Source: Pegoplata infirma
Lineage: Eukaryota > Arthropoda > Insecta > Diptera > Anthomyiidae
Direction of reading: 5' to 3'
Length of the DNA: 64,000 nt
Assembly (NCBI GenBank): GCA_963921195.1
Contig: OY992537.1
Coordinates: 245,588,414-245,652,413 of the forward strand
Made by a program: the position numbers and the translations under genes. The stretch's first letter is position 1. Each line of letters begins with the position of its first letter. Positions 33,920-44,803 of the stretch are shown one piece after another. Below the pieces are notes generated by a model. The model made no database searches. It saw only the letters and a list, made by a program, of their open reading frames with translations, and was not told where the DNA came from.

Positions 33920-34159
33920 AAAAAACTAAAAAGAAAACTTTTGAGATTCAGAGTCATTTGTTTTTAAGAAAATAAAAAAATGATTCTGAAATTTTTTTTA
34001 TAAAAAAAATATATATGTATATTAGGGTTATGACTTTTTGGATTTTTTTGCAAATATCAAAATTTACCTGCCCTGCCATAAAAAAATATTAGAATTGCAT
34101 TTTTACTTTTTCGCTTCCGTTAAAAAAGTTCCCGCACCAAACGAGTTGAAATTTTGTCT

Positions 34160-34194
34160 ATATTTTCTTAGTTTAATTAAAACTAAGAAAATAT
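34160..34194. repeat. Hairpin in AT-rich DNA
   Basis: ATATTTTCTTAGTTT and AAACTAAGAAAATAT form 15-bp perfect arms around five bases. Confidence 0.8.
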
Positions 34195-34280
34195 GAGACT
34201 CAAACGATGCGTAGGAAAAGCAATTTACGCTCAAAATGACGAATGCTTTTTGGAGGGACTTTTTTGATTCCTTGAAGATT

Positions 34281-34827
34281 AGACCGATTTAACTAAATAT
34301 CGGTCGAAATTTTCATGTGGGGGACTAAGTCCAAAAATGGTCCAAATGTATTCCGATGGGATTAGGATACCGAACTACACGTTCAACACCTACAATTTTA
34401 ATCAAATATTTTGATTTTTACGAATTTTGAGTAAATTATGTGAATATCGGGAGGGTGGTTTGTGTGGGGGTTACCAGAAGGACTGACCCGACTCCTTTGA
34501 AATTTGGTGTGGTTATTTGTGCATTAAAAATTTTATTACCTGTTAAATTTCAAAACGATATCTATTATAATACGGGGGCGTTTGTATGGGGGCTAGGTGG
34601 ACCGATTTCCTTGGGCTACAAGAAGCTTAAGTTTCAAATTTCAAGTCAATTGATGGAAAATTGCGACCTGTATCGTGCTTAAACCCATAGATGGACAGAC
34701 GGACGGACGGGCAGACGGACGGACATCGCTAAATCGACTCAAAAAGTAATTCTGAGTCGATATATACTTAAAGGTGGGTCTAGGACCAATATTTCGGGTA
34801 GTTACAAACATCAGCACTAAGTCATTA
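34281..34827 (+). mobile_element. mini-me-like repeat, copy D (5' truncated)
   Basis: Starts at 'agaccgatttaactaaatat', retains the (GGAC)n run at about 34,692-34,725 and 'tttcgggtagttacaaacat', then stops before the terminal 'cacagagtgg'. The frames at 34440-34682 and 34641-34985 translate this repeat. Confidence 0.7.
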
Positions 34828-34959
34828 CAGGTTTTATAGGTTATAAAAATGTTTACAAAAGTAATATATTTTTTGAAATTTCCCAAGTCGTATACGTAAT
34901 ATTTATTTATATCCATCATACGCCTGTTATGAATGGTGTGCATTCTTAAAGACGTATAC

Positions 34960-36924
34960 GGGTCATTATTAGTGAAATCAATCATGAATATTCTTGACCC
35001 CCTCCGATATTGATGAAATTTGGTTAAGTTCTTACACTACGTAAAAAACTAACAAATGCAAATTTTCAGCCCTCTAAGTCAACAGGGGCCGAAAATACGG
35101 AGGGTCAAAATTTCCCCCAAAATCTCCCAGTCGCGACACTTTACACCGTAAAAACTTAATATCGTTGGTTCTATTATAGCTAGAAAGCCCATTTTTGGCT
35201 TGTTTTGAAGCTCATAATATGCTCTATAAGACCTACCATAACCAAAAAATTTTCGAAAAAAAATAAGGGTTACCTCCCTTATTTTAAGGTCGTGATAAAG
35301 GGAAGAGAAAATGGGGATGATGGTATCCCCCGATTTTTTTTTTACTTGATAATCTTATAGAGAAAGTCCTAAAGAATATATTCTCAAATTTTTAAGTTGG
35401 GACAACAATGGGATCACTCAAAATCAAAATTTTTCACAATTTCCCCTAAAATCTCCAAATCGCAACACTCTTGAACCTTAAAAATTTAATATCATTTGTG
35501 CTATTGTAGCTACAGAGTCAATTTTTGTTTGTTTTAAGGCTTATATTACGCTCTATAAGACCTACCTTAACCAAAAAATTTTAGAAAAAAAAGAAGGGTG
35601 CTCCCCTTATTTAAAGGTCGTGGCAAAGGGTGGAGGAAATGGGGGGAAAGTATCCCCCGATTTTTTTTTTATTTGGTATTGTCAAAGAACAAGTCCTAAT
35701 GAACACATCCTAGAATTTTTATGTTGGGACAACAATCAGATCGACCAAAATCAAAATTTTTCACAATTTCCCCCAAAATCTCCAAATCTCGACACTCTTG
35801 CCCATTACAAATTTAATATCGTGGACTGTATTGTAGCTACAGAGTCCATTTTTGGTTTGTTTTAAAGCTCTTAATATGCCCAACAATATTACTATTACAA
35901 AAAAAAAAATAAAAAAAATTAGGGGTGCCTCTTGTATTATAAGATCGTGGCAAGGGGTGGGGGAAACCGGGGGATAGTATCCCCCAATTTTTTTCACTTT
36001 TTTTTTTTTTTAAAGAGTAAGTTCTAGAGAGCATATCCTGAAATTTTTATCTTGGGACTACAATGGGAGGCGCAAGAATGTCGCGATTTGATGATTTTGG
36101 GGGAAGATTTTGGGGGAAAATTTTGATTTTGGTCGATCCCATTGTTGTCCCAACATAAAAATTGTAAACTATGTTCATTAGGACTTGCACTTTGAGAATC
36201 CCAAGTAAAAAAAAATCGGGGGATACTTTCCCCCATTTCCTCCAACCTTTGCCACGACCTTCAAATAAGGGGGACACCAATTCCTTTTTTTGGAAAATTT
36301 TTTGGTTTTGGTATGTCTTGTAGAGCGTATTATAAGCTTTAAAACAAAAAAAATTGGCTCTGTAGCTACATAAGCACTTATGATATTAAATTTTTAAGGT
36401 TAAAGAGTGTTGCGATTTGGAGATTTTGGGGAAAATTGTGAAAAATTTTGATTTTGAGCGATCCCATTGTTGTCCCAACTTAAAAATTTGAGAATATATT
36501 CTCTAGGACTTTCTCTATAAGATTATCAAGTAAAAAAAAAATCGGGGGATACTATCATCCCCATTTTCTCCTCCCTTTATCACGACCTTAAAATAAGGGT
36601 GGTAACCCTTATTTTTTTCGAAAATTTTTTGGTTATGGTAGGTCTTATAGAGCATATTATGAGCTTCAAAACAAACCAAAAATGGGCTTTCTAGCTATAA
36701 TAGAACCAACGATATTAAGTTTTCACGGTGCAAAGTGTCGCGATTGGGAGATTTTGGGGGAAATTTTGACCCTCCGTGTTTTCGCCCACTGTTTACTTAG
36801 AGGGCTGAAAATAAGTGTACATTAGTTTATCACTTAGTGTTACAACTAAACCAAATTTCATCAAAATCGGAGGGGGTCACGAAAATTTTTAGCTATTTTT
36901 GATTGATTTCACTAAGACTGACCC
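34960..36924. mobile_element. Large fold-back element, 1965 bp, built of ~320-bp units
   Basis: Ends GGGTCATTATTAGTGAAATC (left) and the complement of GGGTCAGTCTTAGTGAAATC (right) lie inside a 4-bp duplication ATAC (34956-34959, 36925-36928). The left arm has three units of about 320 bp and the right arm about two and a third; the axis is near 36,060. 'gtcgcgacact', 'ctctataagacctacc' and 'gggggata.tatccccc' mark each unit. The flanks rejoin into a repeat also seen at 33,289-33,370. Short frames at 35620-36280 on both strands arise from the symmetry. Confidence 0.88.
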
Positions 36925-36982
36925 ATACGTAATATTAGTTTAAATAAAATAATATTCCTCATAAGCAAACCAAGTTAAAATA

Positions 36983-38051
36983 TGAGGCATTCCACACCAA
37001 ATGTCCAGCGAAAAAAAACATGTGTCCCGTAAATTTCTGAATAGGTTGTTTGGATAGCCCTATATGTAACTAAGAAAATTGCGTTTTTGGTTTTTCAAAT
37101 TTTCGAAAACTGGGCTTAGGAGGCTTGGTCAAATATTGAAAAAATGGTACAATTTGTGGCCAGTTGCCTTGATTAAATATTTATCACATAAAAACGGAAT
37201 GCACCACAATGTCAAAAATTTACGTTACGCTATCGACTAAAAATTTTTTTTTTGAAAATTTTCAGAACACGTTCTGAAATTTTCCATTTTTTAAAAAAGT
37301 CAATTTATCAAAAATCCGGCCACTTTTTTTTTCTTTTTTATTTATTTTTTTAAAAGTTTAGATGTTTGTCCATCCACACAAAAAAAAAATCAGAAACACG
37401 TTCATCTTTTTTTTCGAGAAAATCGCATTTGATCTTTAAATTTCATAACAATTTTGTTATTTGCTTGTATTTCTTTGTGTCAACAGAGCGTATGACGAAT
37501 ATTTATGCAATTAATATTACTCATTCGCAACTTTAAATCAAAGAAATACAAGCAAATAACAAAATTGTTATGAAATTTAAAGTTCAAATGCGATTTTCTC
37601 GAAAAAAAAGATGAACGTGTTTCTGATTTTTTTTTGTGTGGATGGACAAACATCTAAACTTTTAAAAAAATAAAGAAAAAAGAAAAAAAAAGTGGCAGGA
37701 TTTTTGATAAATTGACTTTTTTAAAAAATGGAAAATTTCAGAACGGGTTCTGAAAATTTTCCCAAAAAAGAATTTTTATTCGATAGCCCATACAAAACTA
37801 TATAAGAACGTAAATTTTTGACATTGTGGTGCATTGCGTTTTAATGTGATAAATATTTATTCAAGGCAACTCGCCACAAATTTTACAATTTTTTCAATAT
37901 TTGACCACGCCTCCTAAGCCCAGTTTTCGAAAATTTGAAAAACCAAAAACGCAATTTTCTTAGTTACATATAGGGCTATCCAAACAACCTATTCAGAAAT
38001 TTACGGGACACATGTTTTTCTGTAGCGGGACATTTGGTGTGGAATGCCTCA
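36983..38051. mobile_element. TA-flanked long palindrome, copy 1 (1069 bp)
   Basis: TGAGGCATTCCACACCAAAT at both edges in inverted orientation, flanked by TA (36981-36982, 38052-38053). Arms of about 480-500 bp match closely around a ~65-base spacer near 37,485-37,540. The TA duplication suggests a Tc1/mariner-type non-autonomous element. A second copy at 46711-52417 confirms both ends. Confidence 0.88.
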
Positions 38052-38053
38052 TA

Positions 38054-39330
38054 TGCAAAAAAAAAAATATTTGCTTTTTCAGAAATCGAGTTTAAATAAA
38101 AATGTTATAATGGTGAGTTTAAAAGATAAACGAGTTTTTGACACAATATTATAAAGCATGATATAAAAATGTTTTCATTAACTCAAAAATACACATTTTT
38201 TAAGTTATGACAAAAAAGTTTTTCGCGGATTTTTTTTTGTTAACAAAAAAAATTTTCCGCAGATTTTTTTTAAATGTATTTTTTTTACATTGTAAATGGT
38301 ATAAATACATTTGGCAAGGACGAATTTAACGTTTAAACTTGCTTCTATTATTGCCTGTCCCAAAAATTTTTTTTCTTACCGAGGTTTGACTGTAGTTTTT
38401 TTTTAGTATTTGTTCATGTTTGTGTATATAGTTTTATATGTATGTGAAAAAAAAATATATATATATTTGAATATCGCACTAATATGCACTTTTTCTTGAT
38501 TTTTACCCGCATTGCGATAATTTTTTGTAGTTGATGTTGTTGTTGTTGTTTTTCTGTTGTTCTTCTTAATGAAAAAGGTGAATTACACATACATTATGTT
38601 GTTGTTGTTGATGTTGTTGATTGTGTTTAAGGCTCTTAACGTTAATGGGGTTGTTGTTATCGTTGTTGTTTTTTATTTTATGTGCGACAAAGTGCAAATT
38701 GACAATGGACAAAAATGCTGTTGATGATGATGACGACGACGAAAGCAACAGCAACAACGAAAACGATTGAGGGTTTTCTTCATCATCATCTAAGCTTATG
38801 CATACAGGTTAGTTAACTGAACTGAACTAAAATGAAAAAGCTGAACTTTGTTTGCAAGACTGGCTGCGCTGATGTGTTAAAGTTAAATAGATCCCTACGG
38901 GCTTTTTAAGCACTTGATGTGCAGCTAATGAGAATATAAGAATAGGGACAATGCTGTTTAAGCTATAAAGTGCTCCTAGGAGCATATTATAATAGAAAAA
39001 ACAACAACAACTACATCAAGAATAATAACAACAAGAACGACAGCAACAGCAGCAGCTGCATCGGTGGAAAAAATAACATTGCAATTAATTATGTTTAAAT
39101 ACGTTTTTGTTAATTCAACGATGCAATAAAGCTCTAGGGGTGCTTTTAATTAGCGCTTAACAACCTCATCATCAACAGCATCAGCATCATCACCGTTAGC
39201 TTTTCTGGGTCTTTGTGTAAATTCTCACATTTGGATACGCATTTTGGCACCTCCTGGGAAATTAAAGAATTAGATAAATATACAAGAGTATGCAGTATAT
39301 GAATTTAGATAAGGACTTTATATTATACAG
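38054..39330. other. Probably unique DNA with trinucleotide runs
   Basis: GTT/GAT runs at about 38,529-38,766 and CAA/CAG runs at 39,000-39,060 and 39,165-39,195, typical of fly non-coding DNA. The minus frame at 38566-38757 (Ser, Asn and Gln runs) translates these repeats. Confidence 0.55.
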
Positions 39331-39612
39331 TCAAAAGAAAAATTCTGTAAAACAAATTTTAGCTTGAATTAATCAACTTTTAGCACATTTTTATTCTGAA
39401 ATAGATATTTTAACTCAATTCTCTGTTATTATGTTTTTGAAAATAACAGATATTTTTCTGTGATTTTAATGATTTAGCAGACTATTTTGCTTATTTTTCA
39501 GAAATATTTAGTTATCGTGTTTTTAAGACCAAGATAAAAAAGTTTTTTTAAGTTTTTCAACGATTTAATTTAAAAAAAATTAAAATTGTGATTGAAAAAC
39601 AGAAAAAAAAAT

Positions 39613-39870
39613 CAAGTAAGAAAATAAGTGTCGGTCAAGACTCAACATATAACACCCTACACCAGTGTTTCCCGGAAAATTGGTCCCAAGTTTAAACATG
39701 GACCGATTGGATCTATCTTTTGTTAACTTTTTAATAAGTGTAAAAAAGCTCACAAACCAAATTTCATTGAAATATGCTTCTATTTGTAAATAAACCACTT
39801 TAACTGAATATCGAGCGAAATTTTCATATGGGGCCTAAGTCCAAAAATGGTCGGATTAATATCAGATTTA
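39613..39870 (+). mobile_element. mini-me-like repeat, copy E (left fragment)
   Basis: Starts 'caagtaagaaaataagtgtcgg' like copy A and stops near 'ggtcggattaatatcag'. The right two thirds are absent. Confidence 0.65.
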
Positions 39871-39879
39871 ATTAGTGGG

Positions 39880-40130
39880 TTAAAAAATGTCAAAAAATCG
39901 TTTTTTAGATTTTTCGGCAATTTATTTTTAATAAACTATATGATGTTTCCTTATGAGAAGAAGGTTTTTTTTTAAATGCCTATCTAACGGTGGCATAACC
40001 TTGTTAAAATTCGGCTTCGCAAAAAATGTTTTAATGAAATGTGCAAATGTTGGGGGGCTATTTATATGAAGACATAGACCTAAAATATCCACATGAATAT
40101 GAAATAATCTTTATTTAATTAAGGTCGGCG
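39880..40130 (+). repeat. Fragment of the 32059-32647 fold-back spacer
   Basis: 'aaactatatgatgttt' followed by 'tatgagaagaa' and 'ggtggcataaccttgt' match 32,240-32,330 closely. Neither ACAAGGG end is present. Confidence 0.65.
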
Positions 40131-40814
40131 CGTATTTTTTCACCAATACTTGAAATGGCTCTTGAGGGTGGACATAGACTAGGTTTCATCGACCAAGCCC
40201 ACTTCTACGCTCACTTTTGACAAAAAACGTGAAATTGGGAAATCTCAGAAAATAATACTCATTTTTTTTTACCAATACTTGAAATATTTATTTAGAGTTG
40301 AAACAACTCTGGTTTCATTTAAAACGTCCTCTTCTACACCCACTTTTGTCCAAAAAACTCTCTGAATGGGAATGGTGCTCTAGGGTTTTATGGCACATGC
40401 CCTTTTCTTCTCCACTTATGACCAAAAAAGTTAAATTTAATAATCTCCGAAATTACTCATCCGATTTTAAAAATGTTTTCACCAATATTAAAAATGGTCC
40501 TGCTGTGCGGATATAGGGTGGATTTCATCGACCACGACTTACGCCAACTTTTGGCCAAGAGACGTAAAATTTAAAAATCTCTAAAACTACTCATCCGATT
40601 GCAAAACATTTCAAAATTAGTACTTATTCGAAATTTCGATTTTAAGGTGCAAAAGGGGGTAAGGTAGTGTACTTTGGTACTATTTCCATCTCCTGAAATA
40701 ACGGTCATAGAAACTTGAAATTTGAAATGTGGGATGCTCCATCCAAAAAAAAAAACATTTTGAAAAATGTAGATAATAAATTACAATTAAACAGTATAAA
40801 TTGAGAGTAAAGGT

Positions 40815-41255
40815 CCTATGACACTAGATTTTTTTTGTATTTTATTTTTTATTAATTGAAAGAATGAAACAGCAGAAGAAGAAATGAAAAAGAAACATAA
40901 AATAAACAAACAAATAGTGGTGATTACTTTCTTTTTAATAAAAACCCGCTGTATAAATTCAAAAACACGCCAAAAACAAACAAAAAATCGCTGCATTTAA
41001 TGAAAAACAGAAAAGTTGGCAACACTTAATATCATTAATACATAAATGTCAAAAAAATATGTAAAATTTTTACATTTTTTTTGACATTCAGTCATTTGAT
41101 AACCAAATTTATCGATAACACAAGAATAAAATTTGACGTTTACTATTTTTTATTAGTATTTTTTTACTCTTCCCACTTGTTCAGATTTCCTATGATGATA
41201 TATTTGCACTGTTCACATAAATTTCATCAATACAAAAAAAATGTAGTGTCATAGG
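40815..41255. mobile_element. MITE with CCTATGACACTA ends, 441 bp
   Basis: CCTATGACACTAGATTTTTT and the complement of CCTATGACACTACATTTTTT form about 22-bp inverted ends. No clear target duplication. AT-rich interior without coding capacity. Confidence 0.7.
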
Positions 41256-41293
41256 GGCTTAAACAATTATATATTGAGATAACGGCTCTATTT

Positions 41294-43046
41294 TTATACC
41301 CTACACCACTATGTGGTACAGGGTATATTGAGTTTGTGCTGATGTTTGTAACTACCCGAAATATTGGTCCTAGACATACCTTCAAGTATACCGATCGACT
41401 CAGAATTACTTTTTGAGTCGATTTAGCGATGTCCGTCCGTCTGTCCATCTATCGCAATGGTTCTCAAACGGTGAGTCGCGACCCCCTAGGGGGTCGCGGA
41501 AGAATTTCAGGGGGGTCGCGAACAAATTTGTTAAAACCTTAAATTTTGGTTAATTTAAAACACATTTTTTAATTGTTGTGTTATAAAAATATACAAATAC
41601 TTTTATTAAAGAAAAATATTTTTTCCATCACTTAAGGTCCTTCCGCAATCACCCAACACTTATTCCTGAAGTGTTTTGGCTCAGTCTGGGATATGACAGT
41701 TCGTTTTTTATTAACTTTTCGATGCTGATTCCGAATCTGGGTTCCAAAATTTTCTAGTACGTTAGGTTTTTGAGAAAATTAAAGGCAAAGTTCACAAAAA
41801 CATATTCTTGTGCATTTTAAAGAGCTCTGTTTGTAAAATTTTCGGATGCGTCTGGGATCTGACCACTTTTTTGGATTTTATTTTTAATGCTGATTCCAAA
41901 TCTGGATCTGAATAACGGATATAGATTCGTGGTCGAATAAAATTTCGATCAATACGAAACATTGGTACATAATTTTGAACAAATAACTATAATTACTCCA
42001 AATTGGACTTTAAATGCTTTTTTGGTAAACATTTCATTTCTGATCAGGTTTTACTGGTGGTTTTTCTTTCATTTTCGGAAATAAAAAATCTATGATAGTA
42101 AGTTTCGATATAAAATGCCGTAGTTCAAAATCTGGTTCCCAAATTTTTGAGAAAATTGAGGTCAAAGTTCACAAAAATTGTGTTTTATTTTTTAGAACTT
42201 TTTTACTTGAAATCTTTGGTATGCGTCTGGGATCTGACAACCCGGTTTCGATTAAACTTTCAATGCTTCTTCTGAATTTGGTTTCCAAATTTCTCCATTA
42301 CTTCAGGCTTTTGAAAAAACTGAGGTCAAAGTTCACGTTAATAATTTTATTTTTTTATATTGGGGGTCGCGAAAAATTTGAAATATGGAAAAGGGGTCGC
42401 AAAGCAAAAGTTAGTGAGTAGCTCTGATCTATCGGTTTAAGCACGATACAGGTCGCAATTTTCAATCAATTGACTTGAAAGTTGAAACTTAAGCATATTT
42501 TGGCCCAAGGACAAAGCCTATTGAAATTGGAGAACATCGGTCCATGTTAAGACCTAGCCCCCATACAAACGCCCCATTTGGATTCGGCTTAATGACTCTA
42601 ATGACCGTATTATAATAGATATCGCTTTGAAATTTAGCAGGTAACCAAATTATGTATGCATGAATCATCATTCCAAATTTCAAAGGAATCGCATCAGTCC
42701 CCATACAAGCCACCCTACCGATATTCACATGCATCCCTCAAAATTCATAAAAATAAAAATATTTGATAAAAATTTTATTTTTAGGTGTTAAACGTGTACT
42801 GTAGTTACCTTATCAAATCGGAATATAATTGGACCATTTTTGGACGAAGTCAGTTAAATCGGTATATTGACAAAAAAATATACCAATTCCACTAAAATTT
42901 GATCTATGTGTGTTTCTACACTAAATAAAGATCTGCAAAAGACAGATCCAATCGGTCCATGTTTGGACATGGGACCCATTTTCCGGAAAACACTGGTGTA
43001 GGGTATCATATGGTCGGGCTTGACCGACTATAACTTTCTTACATGT
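41294..43046 (-). mobile_element. mini-me-like repeat, copy F, split by a hAT element
   Basis: Minus-strand copy: the terminal 'ataccctacaccac' is at 41,294 and the start 'gactataactttctta' at 43,020-43,040. The halves rejoin exactly at 'ctgtccatctatcg' + 'gtttaag' when 41455-42434 is removed, matching copy A at the same place. Confidence 0.8.
41455..42426. mobile_element. Non-autonomous hAT element, 972 bp
   Basis: Left end CAATGGTTCTCAAACGGTGA followed by 'gtcgcgaccccc', and right end the complement of CAGAGCTACTCACTAACTTT, are flanked by the exact 8-bp duplication ATCTATCG (41447-41454, 42427-42434). 'ggggtcgcg' lies near both ends. The interior is homologous to 23372-24265. Frame 42092-42421 (109 codons) has no hAT catalytic or zinc-finger motif that I can see. 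Confidence 0.9.
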
Positions 43047-43523
43047 TTTTTTTTATTTCTTTTTCGCAGAAATTAACGAAATGGAATGAAACGGGAAATG
43101 AAATGGAAGGTTTTGGTTTCAAAATTGTTTTAAATCTGATTTTTTTTTACTCAATATTTTTTATTTTTTTCACTCAATTTTTTTTTTATTTTTTCACTCA
43201 ATTTACTTTTACACAAAATATTTTCAAAACTCAAAATCATTTCACTCAAAAATTTTTTTGTGCTCAAAATTTCCTAATTTACGGATTGAACATTTTTAAG
43301 AACATTTTTTACCGGAACGAACACTAATCCGGGCTTAACGGGACTGTTGTAATTTTATTGTTTGTTTGACCTGTTTTTGTAAAAATACTTAAAAGTATAA
43401 AATAAATAAAATAAAGATTCCAAAGGGGAGAGTTTTCGAAATGGGAACTCTAATCATTATCCTTCTTTTATTTAATGTTACCGGTAACGAAGTTCCGGCC
43501 GAGCTTGATAGTTTTACATAATT

Positions 43524-44327
43524 CCCAGCAGAAATTTTGCTGAACGTTCAGCAGCTTTTGGAAGGGGAATTTGAGTAAAGGAGCGCATCCAATTGCGCTG
43601 AATTCATGCATGATTCCCTAAGGCGATGTCCCACTTTAGAGCGCTAGTTGGATACACAGAAACAGCGCTCTTTAGATGCACTGAAATCACGTGTCTTTAG
43701 AGCGCTGATTTAAGCAGAATAAAGATGCTGTAAATTCATGTATCTTTTTAGCGCTGATTTAAGCAGATTAAAGATGCAGTGAATTCATGTATCTTTGTAC
43801 AGCTGATTTAAGCAGAATAAAGATGCTGTAAATTCAAAGTTGAAATCAAATAACTAAAATTTAAAAAAATATAACAAAAAAATTCATTCGTTTTACTTTA
43901 CAAAACTTTATTTATGTGAAACAAAATGAAAATAAAAAAATCGGAAGTGAACATCAAAAAAATATCGGAAATTTTCATTTTCAAATTTTTTATGGGATTT
44001 TTTTGGGAACAGCGGTCAAAGATGCTATGATTGAAGCGCTTTGCAGCGCTGATTAATGCGCAATAATGATGCAGTCAAATCATGTGTCTTTGTCTAAAAC
44101 TCATGTTTTTTTATTCAAAAAGTGTTAAAAATATTAAAAAGGAAAGCACGTGTGAAATTTTATCAAAAAATAATTACACATTATAAGTTTTTTATAAAAA
44201 ATCTTAAAAAAAAATTAAAATTTTTTCCCCTTCCTTTTACTGCATCCCTAAGAGCGCTCTTTGGATGCGCTACGGTATGCTATAAACAGATGCTGTGTCG
44301 CCAAAATCTCGATTTATTTCTGCTGGG
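43524..44327. mobile_element. DNA element with CCCAGCAGAAAT ends and ~62-bp repeats
   Basis: CCCAGCAGAAATTTTGCTG on the left and 'gatttatttctgctggg' on the right are inverted. Inside, 'gctgatttaagcagaataaagatgc'-type units repeat about three to four times at 43,690-43,840 and partly again near 44,050. The terminal CCCAGCA is shared with the element at 10696. Target duplication unclear (att on each side at most). Confidence 0.65.
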
Positions 44328-44695
44328 ATTAGCCCCGTATTCATATTAAAATTTGAACGCTTAATAATAATAATAATAATTTGATCCAATGATCAGTTTT
44401 TATTTATTCTTCCAATTTTTATTTACAACTCATTTTAAATAATTTTAACCTAGCCAAGAACTGGTAACAATGACCGTCGTCTCGTTGTAGCGAAATCGAC
44501 CAAGGGTTTTGGTGGGAATCGAACCCACGACCCCCTGTTTCATAGGCTAGCACGCTACCAACTAGCCTACAGGAGCCCCCTTTGAAATTTGAACACTTTA
44601 TAACAGGTTTATAAAACAGATTTCCATACAAAATTCGTTTTATAAACCTGTTATAAGTTTGTTAATTTCAATATGAATAAGAGCCTTTGAATACA
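44328..44695. mobile_element. Palindromic MITE interrupted by a SINE
   Basis: 'agccccgtattcatattaaa' (44,331) and 'aatatgaataagagcct' (44,668-44,690) are inverted, and the centre is TATAACAGGTTTATAAAAC / GTTTTATAAACCTGTTATA at about 44,600-44,655. Without the SINE and one duplication it is about 135 bp of near-perfect hairpin. Confidence 0.75.
44362..44584 (-). mobile_element. tRNA-derived SINE (family 1), copy 2
   Basis: Close copy of 27159-27368, with the same T arm GTGGG-TTCGATT-CCCAC, A-box region and body, and a (TAA)n-type tail at 44,361-44,377. A 14-bp target duplication 'aaatttgaac(g/a)ctt' at 44348-44361 and 44585-44598 has one mismatch. The frame at 44419-44631 translates the SINE. 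Confidence 0.88.
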
Positions 44696-44803
44696 TTTTT
44701 GATGTTCAGATTGTTCATCGATCTAGATTGTAAAGTCAAAAATCTGGGTGTATATTCAGCAGATTTTTCGGCTGATTGCATAGAGGTTTTATTTTGAGTG
44801 TAC

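Larger units (their letters stand above)
40131..43511 (+). mobile_element. Degraded Helitron (family 1), split by later inserts
   Basis: 40,140-40,760 contains ~140-bp units with 'tttcatcgaccacgcccact'-like text, and 43,047-43,511 matches the last ~190 bp of the intact Helitron at 48003-52221 ('ttaccggtaacgaagttccgg', ending GATAG where the intact copy has CTAG). Between them sit a MITE (40815-41255) and a split mini-me-like copy (41294-43046). The 5' end is not identified. Confidence 0.6.
39331..44803. mobile_element. CTACACTCAAAA-family element expanded by nested insertions
   Basis: The left 200 bp are the reverse complement of the right end of the element at 13606-15247; the right edge 'ttttattttgagtgta' with 'cagcagatttttcggctgatt' just inside corresponds to its left end. 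Everything between 39,610 and 44,690 is later insertion: a mini-me-like fragment, a Helitron remnant, two MITEs, another mini-me-like copy split by a hAT, a CCCAGCAG-ended element and a SINE. Confidence 0.6.

Noticed and set aside
38566..38757. Polyserine/polyasparagine protein
   Set aside because: A direct translation of trinucleotide microsatellites.
42092..42421. hAT transposase fragment
   Set aside because: 109-codon frame inside a hAT, but no zinc-finger, catalytic or dimerisation motif visible, and a homologous stretch at 23,500-23,770 does not keep the frame.
43524..44327. piggyBac-type element
   Set aside because: CCC...GGG ends fit, but the flanks are not TTAA.
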